A stretch of DNA of 64,000 bases from Aliishimia ponticola. GTDB taxonomy: Bacteria > Pseudomonadota > Alphaproteobacteria > Rhodobacterales > Rhodobacteraceae. Both the position numbers and the translations under genes were made by a program. The notes below the pieces were generated by a model. That model saw only the letters and a program-made list of their open reading frames with translations, searched no databases and had not been told where the DNA came from. The stretch is from positions 682,001 to 746,000 of the forward strand of contig NZ_SRKY01000001.1 in assembly GCF_004803475.1 (NCBI RefSeq), given 5' to 3'. This document shows, in pieces, positions 23,963-33,700 of the stretch; within the stretch, counting starts at the first letter, position 1, and the number at the start of each line of letters is the position of its first letter.

Positions 23963-26900
23963 TCAGTTCGGCGCCTGCCCCCGGCTTTGGCGCAAATCAT
24001 CGATCACACCGAACCACTGGCGCTCTCCGGTTCGGTTGCCAAGCGCTTCGGCTTCGTCCAGCAGCCCCGCTGCCAACCGGGTGTTGCCGTCCTGATATTC
24101 AACCTCGGACAGCATGATCAATTGCACCGTCCGGTGGATAAAGACCCCCATCCGGTCATAGGCGTGGATCGACAGTTCCAACGCTTCGCGCCCCGCCGCG
24201 CTATCGCCCTTCATTGCCAGCAACGCGCCTTCCAGCATCTGGGCATAGACCTGCCAATAGGGAAAGCGCCGGTCATCGGCGATGCGCCGAAGCCGCGTGG
24301 TGTGTTCTTCCAACATGGTTTCATCGCGGATCAACCAGCCGATCCCGCCCAGCAGCGAATGGGTGAGCGACTGGCTGTAGGGGTGGCTCATCCGGTAGGC
24401 CCGGTCGCGGCCTGCCTCCAGCCGGGCCAGCCCGGCCTCACGCGCCCCGTCCAGCCATTGTTCATACCCGCCCAGAACCAGCGCGACCACCTGCGGACAC
24501 ACGGCGTATTTACTGGCCAGCTCGGCGGTGTTCTGATCGCGGGTCAGGTCGATGACCCGGTCAAGATAGGTCAGCATCGGGGCGCAATTGCCCATGATCC
24601 ACTGTGTGCTGCCCGCGCAGCGATTGGCCAGGATCTGCCGTTCTGCCGTTGGGTGGGCTTCCGCGATCTCCAACATCTCGGCGGCGATGCGCTGCGACAT
24701 GTCCAGATGCCCCGCCATCCAACGATGTCCCCACAGCCCGAACAAGGCCTGAAAACGGCTTTGCACATCCCCGATACTGGCGGCGATTTCTTCGGCCCTG
24801 TCAAAGGCGCGCACTGTCTCGCGCGAGGTATAGCCCTCTACCGCGATCAGCGGGATTCCGATGGCGCTTTGAATCTCAAGCTCCAACCGGGCGGCTTCGG
24901 CGGGATCGATCCGGTCGCCTGCCGCGACCAGCGCACGCGCCTGTTTCAAATGGCGCAGCGCTTCGGCGTTGGCCGATTGTGCGATGGCGTTGCGCCCGGC
25001 TTCGATCAGATAGGTCACGGCCTTCTGCGTCTGGCGCGCCGCCTCACAGTGCCGCGCCAGAATTTCCGGCAGCGCCACGGGTCCGTCCACACTGCCATCT
25101 TCCATGACCTTGACGATCCGGCCATGAATCCGCCGCCGGTCCTTGCGCAGCATCAGCCCATAGGCCACGTCCTGGATCAAGGCGTGCCCGAACACCAACG
25201 GCTCCGACCCGCCTTCTGGCAGGGAATGGATCAACTGCGCGTCCGACAATTCCTTGAGCGCCCCCTTGAAGCGGTCATCGTCATAGCCTGAGACTTGCCG
25301 CAGCAAGCCCTGCGGCACCTCGCGCCCGATCGCGGCGGCGACCTGCGCAAGATGGCGCGCTTCGGGCAAGGCATCCAACCGGGCCGAAAGCGAATCCACC
25401 AAGCTGTCCGGCACCAGAAGCTCTCCGGTCTGCGCATCGGTTTCAGGGGCCTCGCCGCGCGCCAAACGCTCCATCACCGCCTTGGTCAGTTCCTCGGCGA
25501 ACAGTGGCACCCCCTGCGCCCGCTGCACAATCGCCGCAATGGTGCTGGGCGGGATGTCCACGGGCTTGGCAGCCTCGATCACCAACGCGGATGTGTCGGT
25601 ATTGGTCAGCCGATCCAGCCGGTAATGGGTGGCGATACCCAATTGCGGCTCGCCCTGCTCTGCATCCGACCGGAAGGTCACGATCACCAGCAGCGCCCGC
25701 GTCGCGCAATGTTCCTGCAACAGGTCAATCAGGCGCTTGGTCGTCGGGTCGGCCCAGTGCACATCCTCAAAGAACGCAAGGATCGCGCCCCTTTGCGACA
25801 GCGCATCGAACAGCGACACCAAAAGCAGCAGCGTCTCTTCCATCCGCTGGCGCGGCGTCATGTCGAGCGGCGTCACAAAGCCCTCGATATCCACCGACAG
25901 CAGCGCCGCCATCAATGCCAAAGACCGCCCGTCATTCAGCCGCAGATCCGCCATCCAAAGCCGCAACTTTTCGAATTGCGTGTCCGGCTCGTCGCCGGGC
26001 GTCAGGCCGATCTCTTGCCGCAGCCGGGCAATCACCGGGTAGAGCGCGGTACCCGTGTGATGCTGCGACGACTGGAAAGTCAGCAGAAACTTGGAATCGA
26101 AATGCGCCTCGTTGAAAAACGCATTGGCCAGCCGCGATTTGCCAATCCCCGCCGGACCCGACAGCAGCACCGTCTGCCCGCGACGTTGGCGTGCTTCGGC
26201 CCAATGCTCCACCAGCCGCTCCACATCATGCACCCGGCCCACGAAGGGCGTCAGCACGTCCGAACGGCGACTTTCAAAGCGCGTCCGGTCGGTATTTTCG
26301 CCCACCACCCGGTAAGGCGTGATGGATTCGGCCAAACCGCGCAGCACGCGAGGCTCCAACGCGGCATATTCGAACCGGCTGCCCGCAAGTTGCCGTGTAT
26401 GCGGGCTGATCACGATCTCGCCCGCCTTGGCCGCGCTCAGCAACCGCTGCGCGACATTGGGGGCTTCGCCGAAAATATCCTCATCCGGTCCCTGCCCGTC
26501 TTTGAAACTGCCGACAACGACCTTGCCGGTATGGATGCCGATGCGCACCTTGATCCATTCGGGCGCGCCGCCTTCGAGCCGGATCGGGTTTTCGGCATGG
26601 ATACGTTGGATGTCCCGCGCGGCCAGGATCGCCCGTTCCACGTCATCCTCATGCGCCTTTGGATAGCCGAAAAATGCCAGCACCCCGTCGCCCATGAACT
26701 TGGCGACATAGCCCTTGAAGTTGCGGATCGCTTCGGCGCTCCGGTCCGAATAGCCCCGCAGCAACTCGCTGAAATCCTCGGGGTCGAGCCGATGCGCCAA
26801 TTCGGTGGAGCCGACCATATCGCAAAACAGGATGGTGACGTGACGCCGTTCCGCCGACCGGGCCTGCGCATGGCCACCATTGCGGTTGCGTTTGCGCAGC

Positions 26901-27085
26901 AGGTCGGACACGGCCGTCATCAGCTTTCGCCGATCCCCGACAGGCAGCCCGATTTCGCGCAACTCATCAACCGTAAGTTGCGGCAGGACTTCAAGGTCGA
27001 CGGCTTGCTCGGCCAGCATGCCCGCATAGCGTTCTAGGCCGTGCTGCTCAAGGAACTCTGCCAGAGCATTTGCGCCGGAATCCAT
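23963..27085 (-). CDS. SAM-domain / class III adenylate cyclase / AAA-ATPase multidomain protein
   Basis: This 1040-residue signalling protein has an N-terminal SAM domain (about residues 5-65, FLEQHGLERYAGMLAEQAV). A class III nucleotide cyclase domain follows (about 78-260), with metal-binding Asp in VTILFCDMVGSTELAHRLDP and AKFMGDGVLAFFGYPKAHED. Next is a STAND-type AAA domain (about 275-560) with Walker A LLSGPAGIGKSRLANAFF and Walker B-like ILAFFEDVHWADPTT. A long alpha-helical TPR-like region runs to the C-terminus. It should make cAMP (or cGMP) in response to signals sensed by the helical region. ATG 27085 was chosen over an in-frame TTG two codons upstream. No membrane segment is seen. 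Confidence 0.9.
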   Translation of the reverse strand: MDSGANALAEFLEQHGLERYAGMLAEQAVDLEVLPQLTVDELREIGLPVGDRRKLMTAVSDLLRKRNRNGGHAQARSAERRHVTILFCDMVGSTELAHRLDPEDFSELLRGYSDRSAEAIRNFKGYVAKFMGDGVLAFFGYPKAHEDDVERAILAARDIQRIHAENPIRLEGGAPEWIKVRIGIHTGKVVVGSFKDGQGPDEDIFGEAPNVAQRLLSAAKAGEIVISPHTRQLAGSRFEYAALEPRVLRGLAESITPYRVVGENTDRTRFESRRSDVLTPFVGRVHDVERLVEHWAEARQRRGQTVLLSGPAGIGKSRLANAFFNEAHFDSKFLLTFQSSQHHTGTALYPVIARLRQEIGLTPGDEPDTQFEKLRLWMADLRLNDGRSLALMAALLSVDIEGFVTPLDMTPRQRMEETLLLLVSLFDALSQRGAILAFFEDVHWADPTTKRLIDLLQEHCATRALLVIVTFRSDAEQGEPQLGIATHYRLDRLTNTDTSALVIEAAKPVDIPPSTIAAIVQRAQGVPLFAEELTKAVMERLARGEAPETDAQTGELLVPDSLVDSLSARLDALPEARHLAQVAAAIGREVPQGLLRQVSGYDDDRFKGALKELSDAQLIHSLPEGGSEPLVFGHALIQDVAYGLMLRKDRRRIHGRIVKVMEDGSVDGPVALPEILARHCEAARQTQKAVTYLIEAGRNAIAQSANAEALRHLKQARALVAAGDRIDPAEAARLELEIQSAIGIPLIAVEGYTSRETVRAFDRAEEIAASIGDVQSRFQALFGLWGHRWMAGHLDMSQRIAAEMLEIAEAHPTAERQILANRCAGSTQWIMGNCAPMLTYLDRVIDLTRDQNTAELASKYAVCPQVVALVLGGYEQWLDGAREAGLARLEAGRDRAYRMSHPYSQSLTHSLLGGIGWLIRDETMLEEHTTRLRRIADDRRFPYWQVYAQMLEGALLAMKGDSAAGREALELSIHAYDRMGVFIHRTVQLIMLSEVEYQDGNTRLAAGLLDEAEALGNRTGERQWFGVIDDLRQSRGQAPN

Positions 27086-27167
27086 GTGCAACCACCCCCA
27101 ATTTTAAAGTGATATGGTAGGCGACGCCGGTGAATGCGTCCAGCATCGCCCACCCGTATTACGAGCT

Positions 27168-28337
27168 TTACGGCTGTGTTTGGGCGGGTTCCGGCACTGG
27201 CACAAGGGAAATCAATCTATAGTTGCGCACTTCAAGGGCCATCGCCCGCTGCGTGCGATACAGGTCCAATGCCGCCCGGAAATCGGGTAGCGCGGACAGA
27301 TCGGCCCAGTTTGAAACTCCGTGACTGGCCAGGATTTCACGCTCTGCCATGTCCAGAAATTGCGGCTGCGGCGCGGTCCCACGCGCCACCATCAGGTCGA
27401 CCGCCTTGCGAAAGACGCTGAAGCGCATGAAGAGCGGCGAAAGCTGCGGCGCGCCGTCATCAAAAGCTTGGCGCAGCGCGGCGGTGTCCGCCGCAAGGAT
27501 CTGCGCCTGCGAGGGTACTGGAAATGGCGCGTCATTCAGCGCCCCGGCGCATAAGGCCCAGAGCCAGAAATCGGGAATGACCTTGGGCATGTCGTAGCCC
27601 GCGAACGGATCGGGTCCACGCTCGCGCGGCTGTCCCATGCGGCCCACGGGCGCACGCAGATCGGCGCGGACATGGCTGGCCAGCCGCGCGGTTCCTTGGT
27701 GCCGCCGCACAAACCGGCAGCAGGCCAGCACGTCTGCCCGTTTAATGTCATGGGCTTTCAACGCGCGCAGAACATCTGCGCCAAGGGGCATCCCCGCCGC
27801 AGCCGCGATCCGGGCCCAACTGCGGTCCTGATAGGTCAGGTTTTGTGCCGCCTCCATCAGCGCCGCAGTCTGAGTCTGCGCCAGATGCCCCTCCCGGTGC
27901 GCGCGGCGCAAGGCGAACCGGATCGACACCAAAGCCAGCGTTACCGGCGGATAGGCCCGATCCGGTACATGCAGCACCGCGACCTCATCTTCCGAGGTCA
28001 GCACGCCGCGCCGAAACAGACGAAAGACCGCGCCCTGCCCGACCGCCCCGGCAACCGCGCAATCAGCCGCCCGCAGCGCGCCCATGCTGGCCGCGCCCAC
28101 AACCGCCGCGCCATCCTCCATCACATCGACGATCTCGCGCGGAGCCACCGCAAGCGCGTCAGAGAAAACGCCATCAAAGATCACGAACAGCCCGAAATTG
28201 AGCATCCGATACCGATAGAGATCGCCGCGCGCCACAGGCGGCACGATCACGGCATCGGGCAATATCTGCCGTACAGAGTCCGCATCGCAGGACGGGCCAA
28301 GAAAGACCAACGGCACCTCACGCGGGGGCGTCACCAT
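27168..28337 (-). CDS. TfuA-like protein, partner of YcaO
   Basis: This 389-residue protein has an N-terminal half matching the TfuA family: VFLGPSCDADSVRQILPDAV, then PPVARGDLYRYRMLNFGLFVIFDGVF and the conserved EIVDVMEDGAAVVGAASMGALRAADC. TfuA proteins work with YcaO enzymes in backbone thioamide formation, probably by supplying sulfide from a carrier-protein thiocarboxylate. The C-terminal half (about 200-380) is an extra helical region. The start at 28337 lies 21 bases after the YcaO stop, so both form one operon. The family is known from trifolitoxin and thioamide peptide clusters; the substrate here is unknown. Confidence 0.9.
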   Translation of the reverse strand: MVTPPREVPLVFLGPSCDADSVRQILPDAVIVPPVARGDLYRYRMLNFGLFVIFDGVFSDALAVAPREIVDVMEDGAAVVGAASMGALRAADCAVAGAVGQGAVFRLFRRGVLTSEDEVAVLHVPDRAYPPVTLALVSIRFALRRAHREGHLAQTQTAALMEAAQNLTYQDRSWARIAAAAGMPLGADVLRALKAHDIKRADVLACCRFVRRHQGTARLASHVRADLRAPVGRMGQPRERGPDPFAGYDMPKVIPDFWLWALCAGALNDAPFPVPSQAQILAADTAALRQAFDDGAPQLSPLFMRFSVFRKAVDLMVARGTAPQPQFLDMAEREILASHGVSNWADLSALPDFRAALDLYRTQRAMALEVRNYRLISLVPVPEPAQTQP

Positions 28338-28358
28338 GGGCTTCTCACACCGGGCCTC

Positions 28359-29573
28359 TCACAAAATGTGACGCATGGCGCGCCAGCCAGGCCGGTGGCG
28401 ATCCACCACATAGCTTGCCAGCCCCGGCACCCGGACGCGCACCACCGGCACGCCCAGATCCGGGTCTGTCATATTGACCACCAAGACACGGCTCAGCCCG
28501 ACCTCCCGCAGCTTGCCAAGGCACCATGCGATATCCTGGGAGACCGAGCCAAAGACAGGCGGCGGCGCGGATAACGCCCCTTGGGCTGCGCCAGCACTGG
28601 TGCCGCTTGGCCGATGCGCCTCATGGCGGGCGGGCTCCATCACGTTGAAACTGTCCCGCGTCCCCTGCCGCGCCCCCAAACGCGATTGATGCGCCTCGGT
28701 CAACGCCCGGCGCGCCGCGATATCCACCTGCGGATCGCAGCCCCAGCCGCCAAACACCATCTGCTGCGGGCCATGGGCCGTGTCATAACCTCCCTCGATC
28801 AAGCGGCAGGCCACAACCGGCACGCCGATATCGGTGGTGATCTCCTCCAGCTCGACGCGCTGCTGCGGGCCTACCTCTCCGATGACGCCTGCGACCCCTT
28901 CGGAACTCAGCAGACGGCGCGCAGGTGCAATCCCGCCCGCATGGCCGAAATGGTCGAAAAACAGATGCGCGCTGATCGCATCGCGTTCGATCACCTCAAG
29001 CAGCCCATGGCGGATCGCCTCGCCATAGGTGCCGCCCGAGGCCAGACCGTTGGTGTCCACCTGGTCCAAGATCCCCTCAGCGGGCGGTGACTGGCACAGA
29101 TCCAGCGGTAACCACAACGCATGACCGCGCAGCAAATCCCAACCTTGCACCCACGAAAACTCCCGCGCCGGATCATAGCGCGTGCTTGGTGGCAAATCGC
29201 AGGAAACGGGGTCGAGGCAGGCCTCCCCAATGGCCTGCATCTGCTGCAAGGACGCGCGCCGCACCGGTTGATGCACCCGCTCTGCCGAGACACGCTCAAT
29301 CGCTTCCATCACCGCGCTGATCCGGGCCGCGCGGCGCGTCAGCCCCTTTCCCATATGGGTTGTCAGGTCGCGCGCCAACGGCGTGGTGGCCGAAAAGACG
29401 GGCGCTGCGCCTCTCTCCAGCCGAGACACCTCGGACACCCGCGTCACCGGCACCCGCGGCACGGCCCGGGCGATCATCGCGTCAAGCGCCGTGTCCGAAA
29501 GCACCCGGCCCGCCGCCCTGTCGCGCTTGCGATCAGGCTCCCCCCGCGTGAGCGGACAGGTCAGCACATTCAC
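28359..29573 (-). CDS. YcaO-domain ATP-dependent peptide-modifying enzyme
   Basis: This 404-residue enzyme phosphorylates a peptide-backbone amide with ATP to allow attack by Cys, Ser, Thr or sulfide. ATP/Mg motifs are visible: ISAVMEAIERVSAE (residues 85-98), NGLASGGTYGEAIRHGLLEV continuing IERDA (175-199), and RRALTEAHQSRL (about 290-300). The C-terminus ends GWRAMRHIL and lacks the PxPxP tail of azoline-forming YcaOs, so the TfuA-linked thioamide type is more likely. It starts at GTG 29573, overlapping the stop of the 85-residue gene by four bases (GTGA), which links it tightly to that small protein. Confidence 0.92.
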   Translation of the reverse strand: MNVLTCPLTRGEPDRKRDRAAGRVLSDTALDAMIARAVPRVPVTRVSEVSRLERGAAPVFSATTPLARDLTTHMGKGLTRRAARISAVMEAIERVSAERVHQPVRRASLQQMQAIGEACLDPVSCDLPPSTRYDPAREFSWVQGWDLLRGHALWLPLDLCQSPPAEGILDQVDTNGLASGGTYGEAIRHGLLEVIERDAISAHLFFDHFGHAGGIAPARRLLSSEGVAGVIGEVGPQQRVELEEITTDIGVPVVACRLIEGGYDTAHGPQQMVFGGWGCDPQVDIAARRALTEAHQSRLGARQGTRDSFNVMEPARHEAHRPSGTSAGAAQGALSAPPPVFGSVSQDIAWCLGKLREVGLSRVLVVNMTDPDLGVPVVRVRVPGLASYVVDRHRPGWRAMRHIL

Positions 29574-29827
29574 AGACCCAGAGCGATAATCCGGCCTTTT
29601 TCATTGCCATGTTCGTGAATGAAGATGTGCGACTTGGTCTTCACCGCCAGATCGACCAGCGTGTTGACCTGATCGATCGTCAATTCGGCAATCGCCTGCT
29701 GCACATGATCGGGAATATCCTCGGGGTTCACCCCCGCTGGAATGGCCCGCTTCTGCGGGTTGCCGTCCTTATCGACGGTATCCTGCATCGCTTTGAAATT
29801 GCTTTCGAAATCACCATAGCTCGCCAT
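29570..29827 (-). CDS. 85-residue small protein preceding YcaO (candidate modification substrate or partner)
   Basis: Starting at ATG 29827 (a second ATG at 29836 sits within the likely ribosome-binding site), the protein reads MASYGDFESNFKAMQDTVDK and so on. The central helix is IPDHVQQAIAELTIDQVNTL and the tail contains KSHIFIHEHGNEKGRIIALGL. It has no Cys, signal peptide or membrane segment. The four-base overlap with the YcaO gene is typical of precursor or partner peptides of YcaO enzymes. A helical leader with a Gly/Ser-containing tail would suit a thioamidated peptide, but an ordinary helper protein is equally possible. The family is not recognised. Confidence 0.75.
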   Translation of the reverse strand: MASYGDFESNFKAMQDTVDKDGNPQKRAIPAGVNPEDIPDHVQQAIAELTIDQVNTLVDLAVKTKSHIFIHEHGNEKGRIIALGL

Positions 29828-29967
29828 TGTTTCCATCCCAAGCTGGTTTCAATACAAATTTTCTGAAATCTCTACCCACTCCCGGGATGGTAGCAGGAAG
29901 GCTTACAACCTGTCCAGTTTTCACGCGCCCGCGCCGCGCTTGACAAGTTGCGGAGCCTGCTGCGCTT

Positions 29968-30044
29968 AATGGGTCTTATTCGATATCGGCCGCGCCGTGA
30001 TTTTGCTGGCGGTGTTTTGATGGCCCAAGGGGGTAAGACCCATT
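29968..30044. promoter_or_regulatory. Inverted repeat AATGGGTCTTA / TAAGACCCATT between divergent genes
   Basis: Perfect 11-base arms at 29968-29978 and 30034-30044, 55 bases apart, lie upstream of the heme-oxygenase-like gene and in the divergent control region with the small-protein/YcaO/TfuA operon. They could be paired operator half-sites or a long-range mRNA stem ahead of the ATG at 30066. Confidence 0.6.
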
Positions 30045-30065
30045 CACGCAAAAGGGAGTTTCGTC

Positions 30066-30767
30066 ATGAAAGATCAGACCGCGCCGCCGCCCAGCACACG
30101 TTTGCGCACGCAGATGATGCTGTTCACCGGCCCTCTCGAAGCGAAGTTCGAAGAGCTTTGGGGCAGTTCCAATCCCGCAGAGATGATCCCGTCCTTTCTT
30201 GTCCTGCTTCACCAGATCATGCGCGCATCGCTGCCTGTGATGGAAGCGGCCGTGCGCCGCTGCGAAGCGATTGGCGATGCCGATCCGGTCTGCGCGCCGC
30301 TTGCGGCCTATCTGGCGCATCACATCGACGAAGAGCGCGACCATGATGTCTGGGCGCTGGAAGACCTGGAGGCCGCCGGGTTCGATCCGAAAATCGCGAT
30401 ACGCCAAGTCCCGCCACCTTCGGTCGCGCGGCTGGCCGGGGCGCAGCGTTATTGGGTGGAACATCACCATCCGGTCATGCTGCTGGGCTGCATCATGGTG
30501 TTGGAAAGCTTTCCACCCAGCGAAGAGATCATCGACCAGATGCGCGACAGATCGGGGCTGCCCGAAGAGTCCTTTCGCACCTTCCGGCTGCACGGCGCGC
30601 TGGATCCGCAGCACAGCGCCGACCTGTTCGATTGCATCGACCGTTTGCCACTGACGCCCTATGACGTCGATATGATCGCGACCAGCATGATCGCGTCGAT
30701 GGAATCCCTGACCGAATGTATCGGCGCGCTGCGTCCGATTGATTGGCAGACGCGGCGCGCCGCCTGA
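30066..30767 (+). CDS. Heme-oxygenase-like diiron oxidase (HDO / Haem_oxygenase_2 type)
   Basis: This 233-residue all-helical protein has metal-ligand patterns of iron-containing redox enzymes: HHIDEERDHDVW (Glu90, His93), LGCIMVLES (Glu147) and RLHGALDPQHSADLFDCID (His176, Asp180, His183). Such proteins use O2 to cleave or oxidise small molecules or peptides. The ATG at 30066 has GGGAG upstream. It is divergent from the small-protein/YcaO/TfuA operon across a 238-base gap that contains an inverted repeat, so joint regulation is possible. Function in that pathway is inference. No signal peptide is visible. Confidence 0.82.
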   Translation: MKDQTAPPPSTRLRTQMMLFTGPLEAKFEELWGSSNPAEMIPSFLVLLHQIMRASLPVMEAAVRRCEAIGDADPVCAPLAAYLAHHIDEERDHDVWALEDLEAAGFDPKIAIRQVPPPSVARLAGAQRYWVEHHHPVMLLGCIMVLESFPPSEEIIDQMRDRSGLPEESFRTFRLHGALDPQHSADLFDCIDRLPLTPYDVDMIATSMIASMESLTECIGALRPIDWQTRRAA

Positions 30768-30792
30768 CGCGCCGCCCTGAAAACCGATCCGA

Positions 30793-33700
30793 TCAGGCGA
30801 AAATCACATCGCCTGCGTCGAACAGGGATTGCGAGAAATAATCGATATAGATGACGTCGCCGCCGCCGAAATCGATACGCATGGCGCTGCCCGTGTCGGA
30901 CGCCAGTGCCGCGACCTCGGAAAAGGCGCTGAACCCAAAGGCCGACACGTCGATCACATCGGTGCCGTTCTCGAAATCGCGGATACGGTCGAACCCACCC
31001 GCGCCATCTGCGCTGCTGGCAAAGCGGAACACATCGCGCTGCCCGTCATTGGAGCCGCCGCCATAGCCACCAAAGAGCATATCGTCCCCTGCGCCGCCTT
31101 CGATGATGTCGGTGCCGCCTTCTCCCATGATGAAATCGTCGCCCGCACCGCCGTAAAGCGCATCGCCATTGCCGCCGCCGCGGATGTCATCCGCACCATC
31201 GCCGCCATGGATCTGATCGCCGCCAAGGTTGCCACGCAGGTTGTCATTGCCCGAACCGCCGTAAATCTCGTCCGCGTCACGCCCGCCATAGATATAATCC
31301 GCACCGGACCCACCATCGAGAATGTCACTACCGCCAAGACCCAGAAGCACGTCGGACCCATTGCCGCCGCTCATGGTATCAACACCGTCCTCGCCGCGCA
31401 TATAGTCATCCCCGGCGCCGCCATCGAACGTATCATTACCGCCCTTGCCGCTGAGAATGTCATCATCCGCGCCGCCCATCAGGATATTGTCGCCGCTATC
31501 CCCGATCAGCCGGTCGATCCCGTCCGAGCCGATCACGTTCTCCACCGAAATCAGAACGTCATCGCCCTCGACAGAGCGGGAGAACCCGTGTGTCAGATAC
31601 ACCGAAACGCCATAATCGTCAGACGCATAGCTTATCCAATCGGATCCATCGCCCCCGTCGACCATATCCGCCCCCGCGCCCGCGTCGATCACGTCGTCGC
31701 CGTCCCCGGCCTGCACTGTATCGTCGCCGCCAAGCGCGGTGATTTCGTCGTCACCATGGGTGCCGGAGATGAAATCGCCGCCCGCGCTGCCGACCCAAGC
31801 GCCATCTTCGGACTGGACCGCGCCCGCGATGCCCAGCGTGCGCAGGTCATTATCGCTTGAGGCCAGCAGGATCGCCTGCGACGTGCTGATATCGGTATTG
31901 AGAACCGAGACATTCGTGATTTCACCGTCGAACAACCATTCAAGGTTATTCGCGCTCTCCGTCCGGTAGCGGGTCGAGGCGCCAATCATGGTCGAGCCGT
32001 CATTGCCCAGCATATCCGCGACGAAATCCGTGTTCTGGCTGACCAGATCGCCATCCACGAAGAGCGACACACCATCCTGCCCATAGGCAAAGGCGATATC
32101 GTATTCACGCCCCGCCTCGATCTTGGTGTTATAGCGCAGATAGGCGTCGCCATCAGTGGATTGAAGCCGCGTGCGCAGATAGCCGTAATCGTCGATCCAG
32201 ATGGTCAGATGCCCGCCATCGCCATAGCCGGAGAAATCCTTCGACAGCAGCGCCTGATGGCCCGCGCCCGGTTCGTTGGCACTGAAGGTAAGCACATAGG
32301 TGCCCGCGCTTTGCTGTTCGCCGGCCATATGCGCCATCTCCATCACGGTCAGCCCGTTGAAGCTGCCGCCGCCATGGGAGTTGACCTGCGCCAAGACGTT
32401 CTGCCCGCTGCCGGGGTTCCAGGCGAAACTGCCGGACGCGGAGTCCATGAACGGGTTCACCGACCATGCCATCGGATCGGTCGTCAGCGGACGCCCTTCC
32501 ACATCGCGGTCGTCATAGCCGAACAAATCACCGGGCCGCGCCACCGAGGACGGATCGTCAGAGGGCGCAAGCGCTTCTTGCAGATCGTCGATGGTCTGGA
32601 CGATGCCCAGATGCGCGCCCGGATCGGTTTCGACCATGTCTTCGGTCACCAGATCCCCGATCACCGCGAGAATGCCAAGCTCGTCCTCGTCATGCGCGCC
32701 ACCATTGGAGCCTTGCTGCGAATACAGCCGGATCAGCGACAACACGGAATCGTCGATCCCGTCTGCATCCGTGTCCACCGTGTCATAGGTGATTTCGATG
32801 TTGGTCGTATGCCCGATGACGGAAATCGTGTCCTCGTCAGCGTTGAAATCGCCGAAGATATCGATGCCGATACCGTCAACCCAATGGTCGTGGACCTGTG
32901 CATTTTCGCCGGCCACCCCATGCCAATGGATCATGCGCCCATCGGTCATCACATTGTCGAGGATCGCATCCTTCTTGCCGTTGATATAGGTGCGCACCGC
33001 CATGTGGTCCGCGCCCGCGCCACCAAGGAAAATGTCGTCCGCATAAAGCGGCTGATCGATCCAATCGACCAGCTTGAGCAGCGCATCGTCGATCGACGGA
33101 TCGGGATAGGGGCGGATCGGCTGATCCACACCCATTTCATACAGCACCAGCTGGCCCGCGCGGTCCTCGCCCACATCACTGCCCGAGATCATGATGTCGT
33201 CGCCGTCACCGCCCATCACATAGTCAGAGCCGCGCCCGCCATCCAGAATGTCGTCTCCATCCCCGCCCAGAAGCCGGTCATCGCCATAGCCGCCGGTGAT
33301 GGTGTCATCGCCGCCGCCGCCCTTGAGGTAGTCGTCGCCCGCGCCGCCATCGATAATGTCATCGCCGCCCCAGCCCTTGATCACATCGTCAGAGGCTACC
33401 ATCGCTTGCGGACCCGACGGGTTGGTAAGCGCCGTGCCGGGGCCGTTCTTCATCAGCTCCTTGATTTCTGCCGTGGTCAGCGCGTCTTGCGCATCGAACC
33501 CGCCCCAGATGCCAAATTCGGCCATCGCGCCTTCGAACGCATCGTCAAGGTCTTCGTCATCGGTGGCGAAAGCCTGCGCGGTCTCGTTGATTTCGGTCAC
33601 CCGCTGATCGGCGCCCAAGATCCACGGCTCTTCATTGCCAAGCATATAGGCTTCTTTGTAGATACCCGGAGAGGCCACGTCGCCTTCGGAAGGCACCCAA

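Noticed and set aside
25295-27037. 580-codon plus-strand frame
   Set aside because: Shadow of the SAM-cyclase-AAA gene on the other strand; it is Arg/Gln/His-rich without domains.
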